Notes: a model not told the origin generated them from the sequence alone. Positions 1 through 11,378 are shown, numbered from the stretch's first letter. The stretch: 64,000 nucleotides of DNA from Prorocentrum cordatum (GCA_963575745.1 CAUYUJ010020715.1:365729-429728); one strand, 5' to 3'. Numbers and translations are program-made.

Positions 1-47
1 CAATGCCGAGACAAGCGCGGCCTTCGAGTCCAAGATTTCTGCCACCT

Positions 48-1017
48 TCACGCTCGAGCTGCCCCGAGACCTCCTCCCATGTTGTAAACGACGCGGGCGA
101 GCACGTCGTGATAATGATGTCTCCCTGAAAAACCGTCTCTCATGATGCATAAACTTGGCATGGACCACCTGGTCCTCGAACCCATTCTCGAGGCCAACCA
201 AGGCCCGTCGCGCGCGCCCAAGAAAGCTCTGTCTCGGGCACCTCGAACGCCGAAGTCCAAGCTTCTCTCAAACCAAAAAATGAAAGCGCGCGTGAGCTGC
301 CTCGTTTGCGTGGCAGGCGCCCCCATGGCATGCCTGGCAGCTGGCGCTGCAGCTCCGGGCCGCGTCGGATCTCCATGCGGAATCAAACGAGCCATCAGCG
401 AACGCATTCCAGCCGACGGTCGAAGCACCGATCCAAGACTGCGCCTGCAAGAACACAACTCTTGATCCGAGAATCTGTCTGTGCAATTCTTACCTCGACC
501 TCTCTGTCTTCCACTGCGTCCAGCCGCGACGTCCATCCCCAGGTTGTCGGCGGAATATGCGAGCGTAGCTCCTCCACATTTGCCTCGCTGGCTTCTCCAG
601 AGAGCGCGGAATAGCGCGCTGGCGCGAGTGCCGAGCCCTCCGCAGAGCAGACAAGGGCACGATGGCCCTGCCCACCCCCTCCCGCAGGACAGACACTGGC
701 GGAGCTGGGCCCGTCAAGAAGAGCGAATTGCAACAACCGTGCAGAAGCAGCTCCTCCGGCGCGCTGAGGAATGCCCTCCTGGCGCGCACGTTGGCACCAC
801 TCCTGCAATACGCCGACAGGAAAAAACGGAAAGTGTTCTCGAGCCAGCGCAGCGAGTGCAAGATCGGCTGCTTGACTTCCTTCCTCCTGTCTAGTCCTAT
901 GGCGGATTCCCAGACGAACTTGGGCAGCCGACCCCTGCGCCCTGCTGCGACAGGGACCTCGAACTGACGGGGCAGACAAACCTCGAACTCCGCAAGTTTG
1001 GCCCACTGCTTGTACAC
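48..1017 (-). pseudogene. LINE linker between endonuclease and reverse transcriptase
   Basis: After the endonuclease the minus strand encodes YKQWAKLAEFEVCLPRQFEV and then GRRGRLPKFVWESAIG at 1017-900, similar to the linker of dinoflagellate LINE proteins, where a GR.G.PK.vW segment and a Leu/Trp-rich helical part precede the polymerase. The segment ending at 48 contains FERSLDFGVRGARDRAFLGA, also similar to a conserved linker motif (SLDKGARGAH-like). At least three frames are involved. No polymerase motif (F/YxDD) is reached before position 1. Assignment is by resemblance and position only. Confidence 0.45.
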
Positions 1018-1057
1018 GATATTATCTGCACCTTGGCCCTGGGAACACTATTGCGAA

Positions 1058-2028
1058 TCATCTCGAGCCCATGCTGAGCGCAATCCAGGACGGTGCCCCA
1101 GGAGGGAACTCAGGCACAGGTCCTCTGGTGAGCCACACTGGTATGGGTGGGGGCTCCGAGGTGGTAGGATACTGCATGTCCGCGAGCCTGGGATGGAACC
1201 AAACTTGCGCTGGCTGGCGAGTCTTGACATCACTCTCCAGGACGAGAGTCGATCGAACACGTCTTGCAAGCCCCCCTGGGCCCACCGCGTACGTAGTCCA
1301 GCATCCTGACCTTGTCTGAGACCACAGCGGGGCACGTGCCCTCGACAGGCGGGAAGATGATCCTGCCACCCAAACCTTCAGCAAGACGACTGCCCTGAAG
1401 CTCTCGCGGCTCCACGTTGAAATCTCCTCCTACGACGCGTGGCGCCATGATGCTCTGCGCCATGGCTCCTATTTCTGCAGTCGCCGTCAAATTCACCGTC
1501 CAGGGCCTTTCCGGGTCCTTCGGGTAGACAGACATGCGCAGGATCGGCTTCCCTCCTGGAATATGAAACCAAATTGCTATAGCCCTGCCAGGATGCAACA
1601 GCGGCCCCTGGACCAGGTCACGCATGCCCAGGAACGCACGAGCGAACGTCGCAGCCCCCCCCCCCCCCCGACGCTCCTGACCCCGATCCAGTCACAGTTT
1701 AAATTAACCTCGTTGTCCACCCATTTCGAGCAGCCCAGCTCGAAGCTTCAGGAACCTGATCCTCTTGGACCAAATTGTGTTCCTGAAGACGCGCGATGTG
1801 CGCCGTCGTCCTCGGCAGCCGAGACTTGGCCGATCCCCGCGATGTGACGTCGGCCGCCTCCACGACCAATTCAACAGCTTCAAGCCCAGGAAAAGTCAAG
1901 GGCCCCAGGGAGTCATGGATGGAAGTCAGCATCTGGCAGGGGGGGGGGGGGGGGGGGCGGAAGGCGACGCAAACGTGGCAGAGCTGCTGGTCTAGGCGCC
2001 TGCGCCGCTGCAGGCCGTTTGAACGCAA
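1058..2028 (-). pseudogene. LINE endonuclease (exonuclease/endonuclease/phosphatase fold) domain
   Basis: LINE endonucleases nick target DNA to start reverse transcription. In the segment ending at 1699 the minus strand encodes IARLQEHNLVQEDQVPEASS followed by WAARNGWT, matching the LQEH motif and the EA..WA...GW pattern of these endonucleases. The segment 1625-1230 continues with SIMAPRVVGGDFN at the catalytic GGDFN motif, then a DKVRMLDYV stretch resembling the usual S..LDY motif. The segment 1384-1058 carries the end of the domain. Three frames are used; the first break coincides with a run of 13 C. The active-site GGDFN is intact, but the chain is not continuous, so I call it a pseudogene unless the breaks are assembly errors. 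Confidence 0.7.
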
Positions 2029-2143
2029 GCAGATGGCCCTCTCTGGGGGCCCTCAGAAGTGGAAGCGAATGATGCGGTAGACGCTGCTGCTGAAGTGTCC
2101 CAGCAGCTGTCCAAGTTTGATGAAGATGCCCCCCCATGCACCT

Positions 2144-3110
2144 TCACGCAGCCTCTGCGGTGGATGGCGCGGGGGGAGAGGCTTGTGACGCTGCGCGGCG
2201 GGCGCGCTCACGGACGTCGTATGCTCGAGTACGATGTGGGACCTGCGGCTCTGGTGGCTGTCCTCCTTGAGCAGCTCCGTCTCCGTCGTTGGCCCATGAC
2301 TTGCGCCTCCTCCTCAGCAGCGATGGGTGCATCTCCTTCTTCAGGCTGCACCATCCTCTGTTTCGCCAACCGCCCCATGTGTGATGCGTGTTGCTTCTTG
2401 ATCTCGTCGAGCTTGGCGACGATGCCCCCGAAGGCCTCGTTGGTAGCCTTGGCGATGTTGGACTTGAGCTCGTCTGTCCTCTCTTATATTCATCCTCGGG
2501 CAAGCTGAAGATCTCCCCCGCGTCGGTGAACTCGATGGTGTCCAGCTTGCCATCGACGGTGTCGCGTAGACGAATGCCACTGCCAGCAGCAGGAGGAGGC
2601 TGGTTGTCCTGCTGCTGTTTCGCACACACCTGGCTGTGCAACTGGTCCACCAGTATGTTGTGCTGCTTGTCGGCCTCCTCAAGTTCCTCGGTAAGCTGGC
2701 TGAGTGAGGCCGCCTTCTTTGCACACCAGGCCCGCCATTTCTCCAACTGCTCCACGGCCGCGTTGAGCTTCTTCTCAAAACACTGGACCCCTGATACGCT
2801 GCTGTGGCACGCTACTGGATCGGCTTCTCCTCGGGCATCTTGTTGGGCGCTCAGAGCCTCTCCAGCGAAATCTAATATTGGGTAGCTGCTGCCGCGTCGC
2901 CGAAGCGCCTGGCCATGGACACCACGCGTTCCAGCTCATCCTCCGACAAGGCGCCTCCAAACTGGATAGGCTGGGGCCCAGGATGACAGGCAGGCGGCCC
3001 GTTGGCTCAAACCCCGAGGCGCTTTTGGGGGTCCGCGACGTCGGGCCTCGGGTCCTTGCAGTGCTTGCAGAACCAAAACGACGGTAAGTTTTGCCGCGCT
3101 GGCAATGTCC
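2144..3110 (-). pseudogene. LINE N-terminal region: zinc-ribbon-like motif and coiled coil
   Basis: At about 3100-3010 the minus strand encodes FWFCKHCKDPRPDVADP, a W/F-x-C-x-x-C motif like the N-terminal zinc ribbon of dinoflagellate LINE proteins; the second cysteine pair is not obvious. At about 2985-2875 a second segment includes QFGGALSEDELERVVSMARR and ends at a TAG. From 2755 to 2144 a 203-residue open segment starts EQLEKWRAWCAKKAASLSQL, is rich in Glu, Gln and Leu with heptad-like spacing (coiled coil, about the first 50 residues), and then becomes Pro/Ser/Arg-rich. The three parts need frame changes. This region probably corresponds to the gag-like or nucleic-acid-binding part of the element. 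Confidence 0.6.
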
Positions 3111-3119
3111 GCGCTTCCA

Positions 3120-3320
3120 AAGGAGGCAGAGGAGGAGGAGGAGGAGGAGGAGGAGGAGGAGGAGGAGGAGGAGGAGGAGGGAGGAGGAGGAGAGGAGGAG
3201 GAGGAGAGGAACGAGGAGGAGGAGGAGGAGGAGGAATAGGAGGGGGAGAAGCAGGAGGAGGAGGAGGAGGAGGAGGAGGAGGAGAAGGAAGAGGAGGAGG
3301 AAAAGGAGGTGGAGGAAGAG
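3120..3320 (+). repeat. (GGA)n array
   Basis: About 200 bases of nearly pure GGA, with occasional A or G changes, abutting the LINE 5' end. It is open in several frames on both strands (poly-Arg/Gly/Glu or poly-Ser/Leu/Pro), which is a repeat artefact and not coding evidence. Purine-rich strand is plus here. Confidence 0.95.
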
Positions 3321-3674
3321 GAAAACATCGTTTATGCATTTGTTCTTCGAGATCGGCACCAGCCGATCCCCCGGCTGCCGGCGGCGTCAACCCCCGAGAA
3401 AACCCGCGCCGGCGCCGTCGGAACGCGAGCCCCTGCCGCCCCTGCCCGCGATGGGGGGCTCGCCCGGCCTTGCCCTGTGCCTGTCTTTGGTATCGTTTAC
3501 AGTTGGGGCCCGACCACAAATAGGGAGCCCACAAAAGACGTACGCGCCCAGCTATGTACATGAACACGGCCCCTCGATCCGCGAGACCGGCCGCGTTATA
3601 CGAACATTTGCGCAATGCGTACTCTCGAAAGCAGCGTGGATTCATGTACGTGTACGTCCTTTTGTCGCTCCTGA

Positions 3675-3836
3675 ACAAGAGACCTTCTACAAGAAACCCA
3701 ACCCTGAGACCCCAGGACGTCCGTTGATGTGCAGTGCGGGAGCGTCGCGCTTTCCATAGCAAAGCCATCGGAACCGAGGAAACCCAGGGAATCCCCTGGA
3801 GGCAAACAGGGTGTTTCCCGGCATGGGCCTCAACTG
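3675..3836 (+). mobile_element. Diverged copy of the CAGTGG-terminus palindromic element
   Basis: This stretch matches the 176-bp elements at 32972-33147 and 43125-43300 over most of its length, sharing the ACCCTGAGACCCCAGGACGT block and the GGGTGTTTC..GGCATGGGC block. The left terminus is missing and the right end reads CAACTG instead of CCACTG. It is an older or truncated copy. Confidence 0.75.
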
Positions 3837-4129
3837 CAATCGATCCATGTCCCCATCCCGAGCACCACCATCCCACCACCCCAGTTGGGGATGTGCCCCT
3901 CGAAACCCGAAGTGAACAGTCTATAGCCCCATCTAGAGGGGTTGATCGGCCAGTGGGGCCCACGCCACGCCCAGGGGGATAGAGACATGTTAAGCGATGC
4001 TCACCTCTGTGCTCGCGCCATGCGGCTTTCACCTCGGGCACGCAAGGCGCAGGGCTGTCCAGGGACAAGCAGGCAGCTCTCCGCCGTCTGCCTTCTTCTC
4101 TCCTCTTCCTCCTGAGCTACCGCTTCTCC

Positions 4130-4215
4130 TCATCCTCGTCGTCCTCCCCTTCCTCCTCCTCCTCCTCCTCCTTCTCCTCCTCGTCGTCGTCGTCGTCGAC
4201 CTCCTCATCCTTCTT
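4130..4215 (+). repeat. (CTC/TCC)n then (CGT)n array
   Basis: A pyrimidine-rich trinucleotide array that changes to CGTCGTCGTCGTCG near 4180-4198. The flanking stretch 3837-4130 and the following 4216-5500 hold no gene I recognise. Confidence 0.85.
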
Positions 4216-5500
4216 CCCCCAGCTCCACCCCATGTTCCCCCCACCCGACTCCTTACGCTGCTGATTTTCGCCCTGCTCTTCGGGAGAATGGTGGGGGCGG
4301 TGTCCGGATCGAGAGCTCTGTGAAGATCTTCCCACCCGATCCACGTCGGAAGCTGCCGCATCCGCCGGTTCACCTCCGTGTCGTCGAAGGTGTTATCGCC
4401 TTCATGTTCGTCGACGATGTTGTAAAATCTGCGCGGAGGAGAGGAGGGGCAGGAGCGGAAAGCATCCAGAGGAATGATCGGGCCGGATCGCCACAGGGAT
4501 CAAACACGGACGCATCGGCCACCACCACCACCACCACTCAGCCATGCATCGGGCAGGACGCGTGGGCGGAAGAGTGCACGAATGGCAACTCCTCGGAAAG
4601 TCAGAACAAATGCGAGAATGCGGCACGCCACTGAAACGGTAAACGTGCGGCGGGGCCTCGGAGACTGCACACTTCCACCCGCGCACCATTACGACGGACG
4701 CATCGGCGCGAAGCCGAAATCGAACGGAATCGGCCATACAGTCGGACCTAGGCCAAAAGAACACCCTTCAAGAGCATGAGACCCTCCGCTGGCCTAACTG
4801 TAAAACGTTCGAGGGTGCTCTCCCTCAGGATGCACAACAACATCCAACGAACACGAAGTGCATCAGGTTACCCCCCGAACAGACCTCGATCTTGTACCTC
4901 GGTCCGACTGTACCAGGATGCAGAACAATGCCGTACAAACACTGGGACACAACAGATCGTCGAACCAGATCGTAATAGACACTGGTCACTGGAGGGCAGG
5001 CCGGGCTGAAATCCCACCAGCGCAACCCTTCCTTCCTCTTCGGGGAGGGGCTTGTCATTGTTCCCTATTAACGAACACCCACCCCCAGGCGACTGGCAGC
5101 CATCCAGGACCAATGCGGCCCCCCCACCATCCCTTTCAAACAGCAATGTGACCTTCATTTTGGGGCAAAATCTTGGGTCATAACTGGGGGGCGCGAACCC
5201 TCGTATTGCTTTTGACAGGGACAGCGGAGGCGCCCGCATATTGCCTGCTGCGCGCAGGGCCAGCATCCCTGTCAACAGAATACAAAATGCACTTCGAGAT
5301 ACAATCTGGATTATGCACGGGCCCCCCGCGATCACTGTGCACTGGTTTTTGACTGGAACGGAGGTGGTGCTGGCATATTGTCAGCTATGTGCAGGCCCAC
5401 CAGGCGCTATGACTGCCACCCCGCCGCGATTGCGAATCGGTTTTCGACAAGGGCGGTGGTGGCCGACACGCTTCCCGATGTGTACTGCCACGTGCGCAGG
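4216..5500. other. No recognisable feature
   Basis: Unique-looking DNA without recognisable protein motifs, RNA or clear repeats. Open frames are short, and neighbouring ones contradict each other. Confidence 0.5.
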
Positions 5501-5529
5501 CGCACTTGCCACACTCTGCGCGTGCCCCG

Positions 5530-5700
5530 AACGTGGCTCACCTGGAGCGACTGGAGCATGCGGCACACATGGCGCACGTGGATCACGTGGCGGATCTGGC
5601 GCACCAGGCGTGCCCAGCACGCTTGGGCCTCAGGTGTGCCTGGCGAACCCGGCGCGCATGGCGCGCCTGACGCGCCTGGCGCACCTCGCCCAGCGTTGCG
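5530..5700. repeat. Degenerate 9-nt repeat (GGCGCACCT-like)
   Basis: GGCGCACNTGGCGNNCCTG-type units recur with a period of 9. They make Gly-x-y (collagen-like) patterns on both strands, which is a property of the repeat, not evidence of a collagen gene. Confidence 0.6.
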
Positions 5701-5879
5701 CACATGGGGGCTATTTGGGCTCCTATTAGCTGTCCATCCAAAGACTACCGCTGAACACGCTGCCGCTCGGGTGCTACTTACGTGTTGGGAGGGCGTGTGG
5801 GAGTGAGCGAGACGGCTTGCGGGCGGGGAGGGTGTCTTGACCCCTCCCCTTACCCCATCCCGCTGTACCTGTACGGGCC

Positions 5880-6395
5880 CTGGATCGTCAGAGCATCCAG
5901 AGCGTCCAAGATAGCCTCGGCGAGAAGGCCAAAATCATTCACTGTACCAAGGTGCTGGCAAGATTTTGACCTCCAGGGGGGGAGGAGTGCCCTAATTGAG
6001 GAGCCCCTTCCTTTGATCGATCTTCTCCAAGATGGCCCCAAGATGGCCACCGAGGCTCCTGAGGGTGCCCTAAGACGACCCCAAGAGGTGCCCAGGAGGT
6101 CCCAAGAGGCCTCCCAAATACCCCCACCCCAAGATGCCCCCAAGAGACCCAAAAGAGGCCCCGCAGAGGCATCCAAGACGCCACGCGAGGAGTCGGCGAG
6201 AATGCCAAAATTATTGATGTCACTTTGGTTTTGGTAGCATTTTGGCCCCTGGCGCGCTCCGACAGCGCAGCCCCCAAGATGACCCCACGAGGGCCCCCTA
6301 GAGGCATCCAAGGCGCCATGAGAGGCGTCGGCGAGAAAGCCAAAATCATTGACTTGACCTAGGTCTTGGCCACATGTGGGCCCCTGGCGGCGCCT
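5880..6395 (+). repeat. About 136-bp imperfect tandem repeat containing CCAAGATGG/CCAAGAGG units
   Basis: The phrase GGCGAGAA(G/T/A)GCCAAAAT(C/T)ATT occurs near 5918, 6192 and 6328, that is, at spacings of about 274 and 136 bases. In between are runs of CCCCAAGANG units. The same short unit dominates 24900-25860. No gene is seen here. Confidence 0.65.
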
Positions 6396-6434
6396 CTGGG
6401 TTTCATCCCTGGCGCGCTCCGCGCGCGGAGGAGG

Positions 6435-6480
6435 GTCCAGCGCAGATTAAAGAGATCCGCGCGGACCTCGTGAATGTTTC
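6435..6480 (+). repeat. Fragment of the TCCGCGCGGA palindromic element
   Basis: GGGTCCAGCGCAG followed by ATCCGCGCGGACCTC matches the right half of the complete copies at 7088, 40862 and 62095. The left half is not evident. It is a solo end or truncated copy. Confidence 0.6.
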
Positions 6481-6774
6481 CTTATGCGGCGTTTCGACAT
6501 TGGGCGGAAGGGGGGGAAAGGGGGGGGGTCTGGCTCCGCATCTCTGCTTCATGCGACTGTTTGCAACAGCGCGTCCTGTGGAGGAGGCTCCACCTGCCTG
6601 AGACAAGCTCCAAAAGCAGCCAAGATCTACTCCGCGGGGGGGGGAGGGGGTGTGCGAGGGCCCGCGCCGATCGGCAAAGCAATGGATAAGAAAACGATGA
6701 CCTCCGACGTTTTCTGTTTGTGCAATTTGTTCCGCCTGTGTCGCCCATTCGCACATCGGGCTTGGCAAAGAGAG

Positions 6775-6951
6775 GGGCGTCCAAGAGGGGGGGGTGCAAA
6801 TCATGGCCGGCGGCATGTGCGCGGCCCAGGGGGGGGGCGGGGACGTATTAAAACAAGAAGAGGCGCCATGAAATCTGTGGAAATATCATGGCTCCCGTCA
6901 CGATATCCACCCCCCCTAGTCGTCATCCCCCTCTTTGCCGCCCCCGAGCGC
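6775..6951 (+). mobile_element. Short palindromic element, family B copy 1
   Basis: One of three copies (also 11379-11586 and 19922-20111) sharing AAATCATGGCCGGCGGCATG, GAGGCGCCATGAAAT, the near-palindrome around ATATCATGG, and ATCCACCCCCCCTAGTC. The ends are inverted: GGCGTCCAAGAGGGGG on the left against CCCCCTCTTTGCCGCC on the right. It has no coding capacity, so it resembles a non-autonomous (MITE-like) element; the transposase source is unknown. Confidence 0.8.
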
Positions 6952-7087
6952 AAGAGCGATCCGTGCACCACCTCCTCGCCGGGCCAGGGCCAGCCTGGGC
7001 CCTGGCGCCCTCCTGACCGAGGCCAATAGAGGATGTGTGCACTATCCTGGGGCCCGAAGTAGTCCTGGCCAGTTTGGGGGAGCGAGC

Positions 7088-7248
7088 AATGACATGAACA
7101 CAAAAAATCGGAGGTCCGCGCGGATTCCTCGGATCGGCGCTGGAACCCCCTCCCTTGCGCGCGGCGGCGCCGGAGGCGCCGCCAGGGGTCTCCAGCGCCG
7201 ATCCGAGAAATCCGCGCGGCACCTTCGAGTTGTTGTGTTCATGCCATT
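7088..7248 (+). mobile_element. Palindromic element, family C (TCCGCGCGGA core), copy 1
   Basis: The left arm reads AATGACATGAACACAA then GGTCCGCGCGGATTCCTCGG; the right arm repeats these inverted as CCGAGAAATCCGCGCGGCACC and TGTGTTCATGCCATT. The centre is GGCGCCGGAGGCGCC. The whole 161-bp unit can fold into one long hairpin. Related copies lie at 40862-41033 and 62095-62254, with fragments near 6450, 8926, 16920 and 43320-43440. It does not encode a protein. Confidence 0.85.
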
Positions 7249-8920
7249 GTCCGTTCCCCCCACACTCATCACGGTGGTCGCTTTCGTGCCACCTGCGGAG
7301 CGAAACCTCTGGACCCCCACGCGTGCGGGCCTGTCAACGGCGCTGCGCCCCACGAGGAAGGGGCGTGCGGCGCCTCCGCCCGCTGCAGCACTGCAGCGCT
7401 GGTATCAGGCGGTCTTTGCAGACACGACCGTCGCTCTCCTGAAAAAGGTGCGGCCGGCAGCCCGGGAAAAAATGCGGCAACCGGCAAGGCTGTGGACTTT
7501 GCTGGAAGAGCCGTTGTTCCCCCACGGGGCTGGGCCACGTCCTGCAGTCCCTTCCTGTTCCGCTCCTCCGAGACTGCGCTGGCCGCCAAACGGCGCGTCG
7601 CCGTTCGGCGTCCTCGCTGTTCGCCCTGCTGCCAGATGGGCGGCGGAGCCTCCGCGCCCCAACGCCGCGTCGTTTGGGGGGCTCGCGCGGCCTGACCGTG
7701 GTCACCAGCTCAGCAGCTTCAAGGACGCGCTCTCGATATGGTGTTGGCGAGGGTGACAATCATGACCGCGCTATGGAAGGACAGCAACTCCAGGCGTATT
7801 GGATGGCGATCATGCCAGTGAGGGCACGAAGGGCGGAGGAGGCAGAAGCAAGAGCAGGAGGAGGAAGTGGAGGAGCAGACGGAGAGATCATCAACACCTA
7901 TCTCACAAATGGTGCACAACGATTTGCAATGCTTGTCCCCTCCTCTTCAAACCGCTCCCGCCACATGTTGCACCCGTTTGCCCTGCACACGCTATGACCC
8001 TCGGAGGCTGCGCAGGTGCGCCTTCGAACATCGCAATAATCACTGCTCGCGCACGACAATCGGCAACAACACGTCAACGTCCTAACTTACATCTCGCGCC
8101 TACATTGCCCACATAGCGCACATATGAGAGCGCGCGTTGGCTGACACGTTGCGAACGTATCACCCATGCCTTGACCGAGTTGGAACTCTGGGCATTGTGC
8201 TCGTTGCAGCGTCGCACGAAACTCAGCACTGGGGTTAAGCACAAGTGAAACCAACTTGACATCACTGTCGAGGCGGATACTGCCACCTAGGGGAATGAAA
8301 CCAACAGCGGGCACGAGTATAATCGAAACAAGGGGCGCCTCATGAGGAAGCGGCGGAAGGTTAATATGTGGAGAGCCTTGTGGGACTTGTCGGTGTAGCC
8401 ATGCCTCTGGGTTCTGGGTGATCTTGCATTGCAGATCGAGGGGCAGCACAAGGGGGATGCAGCACAGCGGGGGAAATCCGAACCCGCCTCAGAAGCTGCT
8501 TTACATCGCCTCGGAAACTGCTTCACGATCTGCTCACGGCTGGTCAGCCTCCTGCGGGACGCCGAGAAGGATGACGGGCGTGATCTGGTCGAGACGCCAC
8601 AACGTCTGCGCATGCTCTCGCCCCCTATCTGTGCCACCCGGCCATCCTGAACACCACTCTCTCGAAGCATACTCGGAGGGGGGTGGGGAGGGGCGGGGAA
8701 GAGAGGGGCGACGGGGGGGGGGGGCAGGACAACGTGGACAACCCGCCGCACGCCTGGGCCGGCGTCTAGGCACTCAGCTCGCGCCACTCCGAGGGCCCCA
8801 CTCTGCACGGCGCCATAAGGCTTTGCACTGAGCGGGCAACGCGTCAAGCAGCGCTCGCACCACGGCAGTGGCCAGCCAGTTGCTGATAGGGGAGCAAGAC
8901 ACCACTGCATGAGCATACCC
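7249..8920. other. No recognisable gene
   Basis: Long frames open on both strands between 7330 and 7760, but none shows a known motif and the two strands compete. The remainder holds short G runs (8697-8725) and no identified repeat. Confidence 0.4.
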
Positions 8921-9054
8921 TTTTGCAGGTCCGCGCGGAGCTCCGACGAGTCATGCTTATTCAGTGCGTTTGTGCTTCGAACGGCCAGCCATACGATGAC
9001 CGTCTGTAGAGGCCTCCCAGATGGGGTCCGAGTAGATGGGGTTGGAGGATTGCA

Positions 9055-9185
9055 CCGCGTCGCCGATGTGTCGCCCTTGCATCGGCGACGCATCGGCGAC
9101 GTCGGCGATGCATCGGCGACGTCGGCGCGGGGAAAATCGGGCTCCGCATCGAGCTGCATCGGCGATGCATCGGTGATGCGGAGCG
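9055..9185 (+). repeat. Degenerate GCATCGGCGA repeat
   Basis: CATCGGCGACG and CATCGGCGATG units recur about eight times with a 9-15 nt spacing. No function can be assigned. Confidence 0.7.
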
Positions 9186-9244
9186 ATCCTCCGGCCCCAT
9201 CTACTCTGACCCCATCTCTGTGGCCTGGAGTCTGGTTTCCCCCG

Positions 9245-9715
9245 AGGGAGGGAGGAGGAGGAGGACCAGGAGGAGGAGGAGGAGCAGGAGGACGGAGGAG
9301 GAGGAGGAGGAGGAGGACGGAGGACGAGCAGGAGGAGGAGGAGGAGGAGGAGGAGGAGGGCAAGGAGGAGGAGGAGGAGGACAAGGAGGAGGACGAGGAG
9401 GAGATCTCTCTCTCTCTCTCTCTCCCCAGGGCTCTGCTGGACCCCAGGTTGCGCACCTCCCTTGGCGGCGGTGGGAGGCGGCGGACTGGCCATCCCTCCG
9501 GGCCTCCCGGCCTCCCGGCCTCCCTCCCTTTCACATCCAGGAGACAGGGGCGAGGGTAAGGGGGAGGGAGGAGGGGGAGGAGGAGGGGGAGGAGGGGGAG
9601 GAGGGGGAGGAGGGGGAGGAGGAGGAGGAGGAAGAGGAGAAGGAAGAGGAGGACGAGGACGAGGACGAGGATGAGGATGAGGAGGAGGAGGAGGAGGAGG
9701 AAGAGGAGGGGGAGA
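9245..9715 (+). repeat. (GGA)n and (GGGGGA)n arrays
   Basis: Two purine arrays, about 9245-9405 and 9545-9715, separated by a (CT)n run and a short GC-rich stretch. GGGGGAGGA hexamer-type units occur in the second. Flanking 9716-10120 has no recognisable gene. Confidence 0.95.
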
Positions 9716-10099
9716 TGGGAGGAGGGAGGGGCCCTGGCATCCCCGCGTCGTTAGAGCATCGCGACGGGGGTGTTTGATCGTTTTCGTGCTCCGAAGGCGC
9801 TTAGCCGGCCCTGGGGCCGCCCAACAACGACCAAGGATGAAAAGCCTGTTCTTGGGAAGAAGTCCAGACCGCTGAGGAGCCACGTCGCGCAAAAAATCAC
9901 GACGCTGGATGCCTGGGGAGGAGGGATGGGGAAAGGAAGGGGGAGGAGGGAGGGAGGGAGGGTGAGAGAGGATGAAGGAAGTGTGGGAGGAGGACCGCGG
10001 AGGGATGGGCAGAATGAGGGAGGTCGGAAAGAATGAGTGAGGGGAGGGGGGAGGGATGGAGGCGGAACGAGGGGGCAGGAGAGAAAGGGACCCCAAACC

Positions 10100-10340
10100 C
10101 TCAAACGTCGCGCGTCCCCCTATCCCCGCCATCATCACACTCCTCTCCCCTCCCTTCCCCTCTCCTCCTCTCTTGCCTCCCCGTCCCCTGCCTCATCCCT
10201 CATCCCTCCCCGTCAACCTTTCCCTTCATCGCCTCTCCCCTCCCCTCCCAAGACCTCCTCCCCCTTCCCCTCCCTCTCCAGACATCTCCCCCCTTCCTTC
10301 CTCGCTCCCCTCTTCCCCTCGTCCACGACAAGGGAGGGAC
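10100..10340 (+). repeat. CCCCTCC/CTCCC pyrimidine-rich tract
   Basis: Degenerate C/T-rich sequence with CCTCCC units. Shorter TCC arrays follow at about 10414-10433 and 10647-10700. Confidence 0.7.
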
Positions 10341-10945
10341 AGAGTCGTGCGCACAATCCAAGCAATGTGGTGTTCTCCCCTGCACATCCAGACTTCCACA
10401 ACGGTGACCTCCCTTCCTCCTCCTCCTCCTCCTCAAGGTTGCCGACCTGGGTATCAGCCCGACCCTTTGAACACCCATGAAGCCTGTGCTCGTGCAAGAC
10501 ACGACTCGAGGCTGTACAAAATTCTCCCTCCTCCCTTTCAACATCTTCGTCCTCGGCCTCCTATTCCTCGTCAAATATCGTGTCCTGATCCATCATTCGC
10601 TATTTCTCGTCTCCAGTCCATCGCCCTCCCCCGCTTCCTCGTCCTACTCAACGTCCTCCTCCTCCTCCTCCTCCTCCTCGTCATCCTCCCCTCCTCTCCC
10701 TCCTCCTAGTCCTTCTCAACAAGCTGAGGCCTGGTCCGGAGTACATCAAACCTTCTACCATACGATACAAGTGCCGCGGGCAAACTATTCCAGATATGCT
10801 TTGTGGTTCAGCCTCATCGTACCTTCCTTACACGCGGATGTGTACATGTAAACGATCGTGTTGCATGATCCGATCGCTGCCGCCGCAACCGTCACTGACT
10901 CCCCTGCCGCTGGTTTTGATTTGTTTCCCTTTCAGAGGCGACACA

Positions 10946-11083
10946 ATGGCATCCGCGCATAGCGAAACGCCCCAACCACGGCCTCTCCGCAAGAAAATAG
11001 AGCGTCTTGAAGAACAGTGCGCCAAATACAACCTGGGGCACCATTTCAATATCGTCGAAACGCTTGCAAACATGAGTGTGTAG
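10946..11083 (+). CDS. Possible short terminal exon, unidentified
   Basis: An ATG frame of 45 residues ends at a TAG and contains RKKIERLEEQCAKYNLGHHF, a charged, helix-like sequence unlike the surrounding low-complexity translations. TTTCCCTTTCAG lies just upstream (10923-10935) and resembles a 3' splice site, so this may be an exon of a larger gene and the ATG may be internal. I do not recognise the protein. Evidence is composition and the splice-like site only. Confidence 0.2.
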   Translation: MASAHSETPQPRPLRKKIERLEEQCAKYNLGHHFNIVETLANMSV

Positions 11084-11378
11084 CGACAAGTCTTCCTGCT
11101 ACTGCTCATCCGCCTCTGCCACCTCTGCCTCCGCCTCCCACTCCCTGGGCGGTTCGCCAACTGAGCGCCGACTGGATCTACCAACAGCATCGCCGACCCG
11201 CCTCGGCCTCCTCCTCCTCCTCTGTCGCGGTCCTGCGCCTCTGCAGTATACCACTCCGTTCCCGGGAGGAGCGCAGGGAGATGCATCCCACGAGGAAGGC
11301 GAGGATGTCACGGGGCGAGGAAACAAAATGATGAGCAGGAGGGAAAGGGGAACAAACAGATCGGATGCTCGTTCTCGA

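Larger units (their letters stand above)
48..3110 (-). mobile_element. 5' part of a decayed LINE-type (non-LTR) retrotransposon
   Basis: Read on the minus strand from 3110 toward 1, successive open segments give a cysteine motif, a coiled coil, an AP-endonuclease-like domain and a linker, the order usual for dinoflagellate LINE open reading frames. The reverse transcriptase expected next would lie beyond the left edge. The segments fall in different frames, and some breaks sit at long homopolymers (C run near 1657-1669, G run near 1939-1957), so sequencing error or true decay could both explain them. A (GGA)n array starts directly upstream at about 3120. Family assignment is by motif recognition; I am confident of a LINE, less so of its clade. 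Confidence 0.75.

Noticed and set aside
5381-5703. Collagen-like Gly-x-y sequence
   Set aside because: Short, on both strands, and generated by a 9-nt repeat; no signal peptide or flanking domain.
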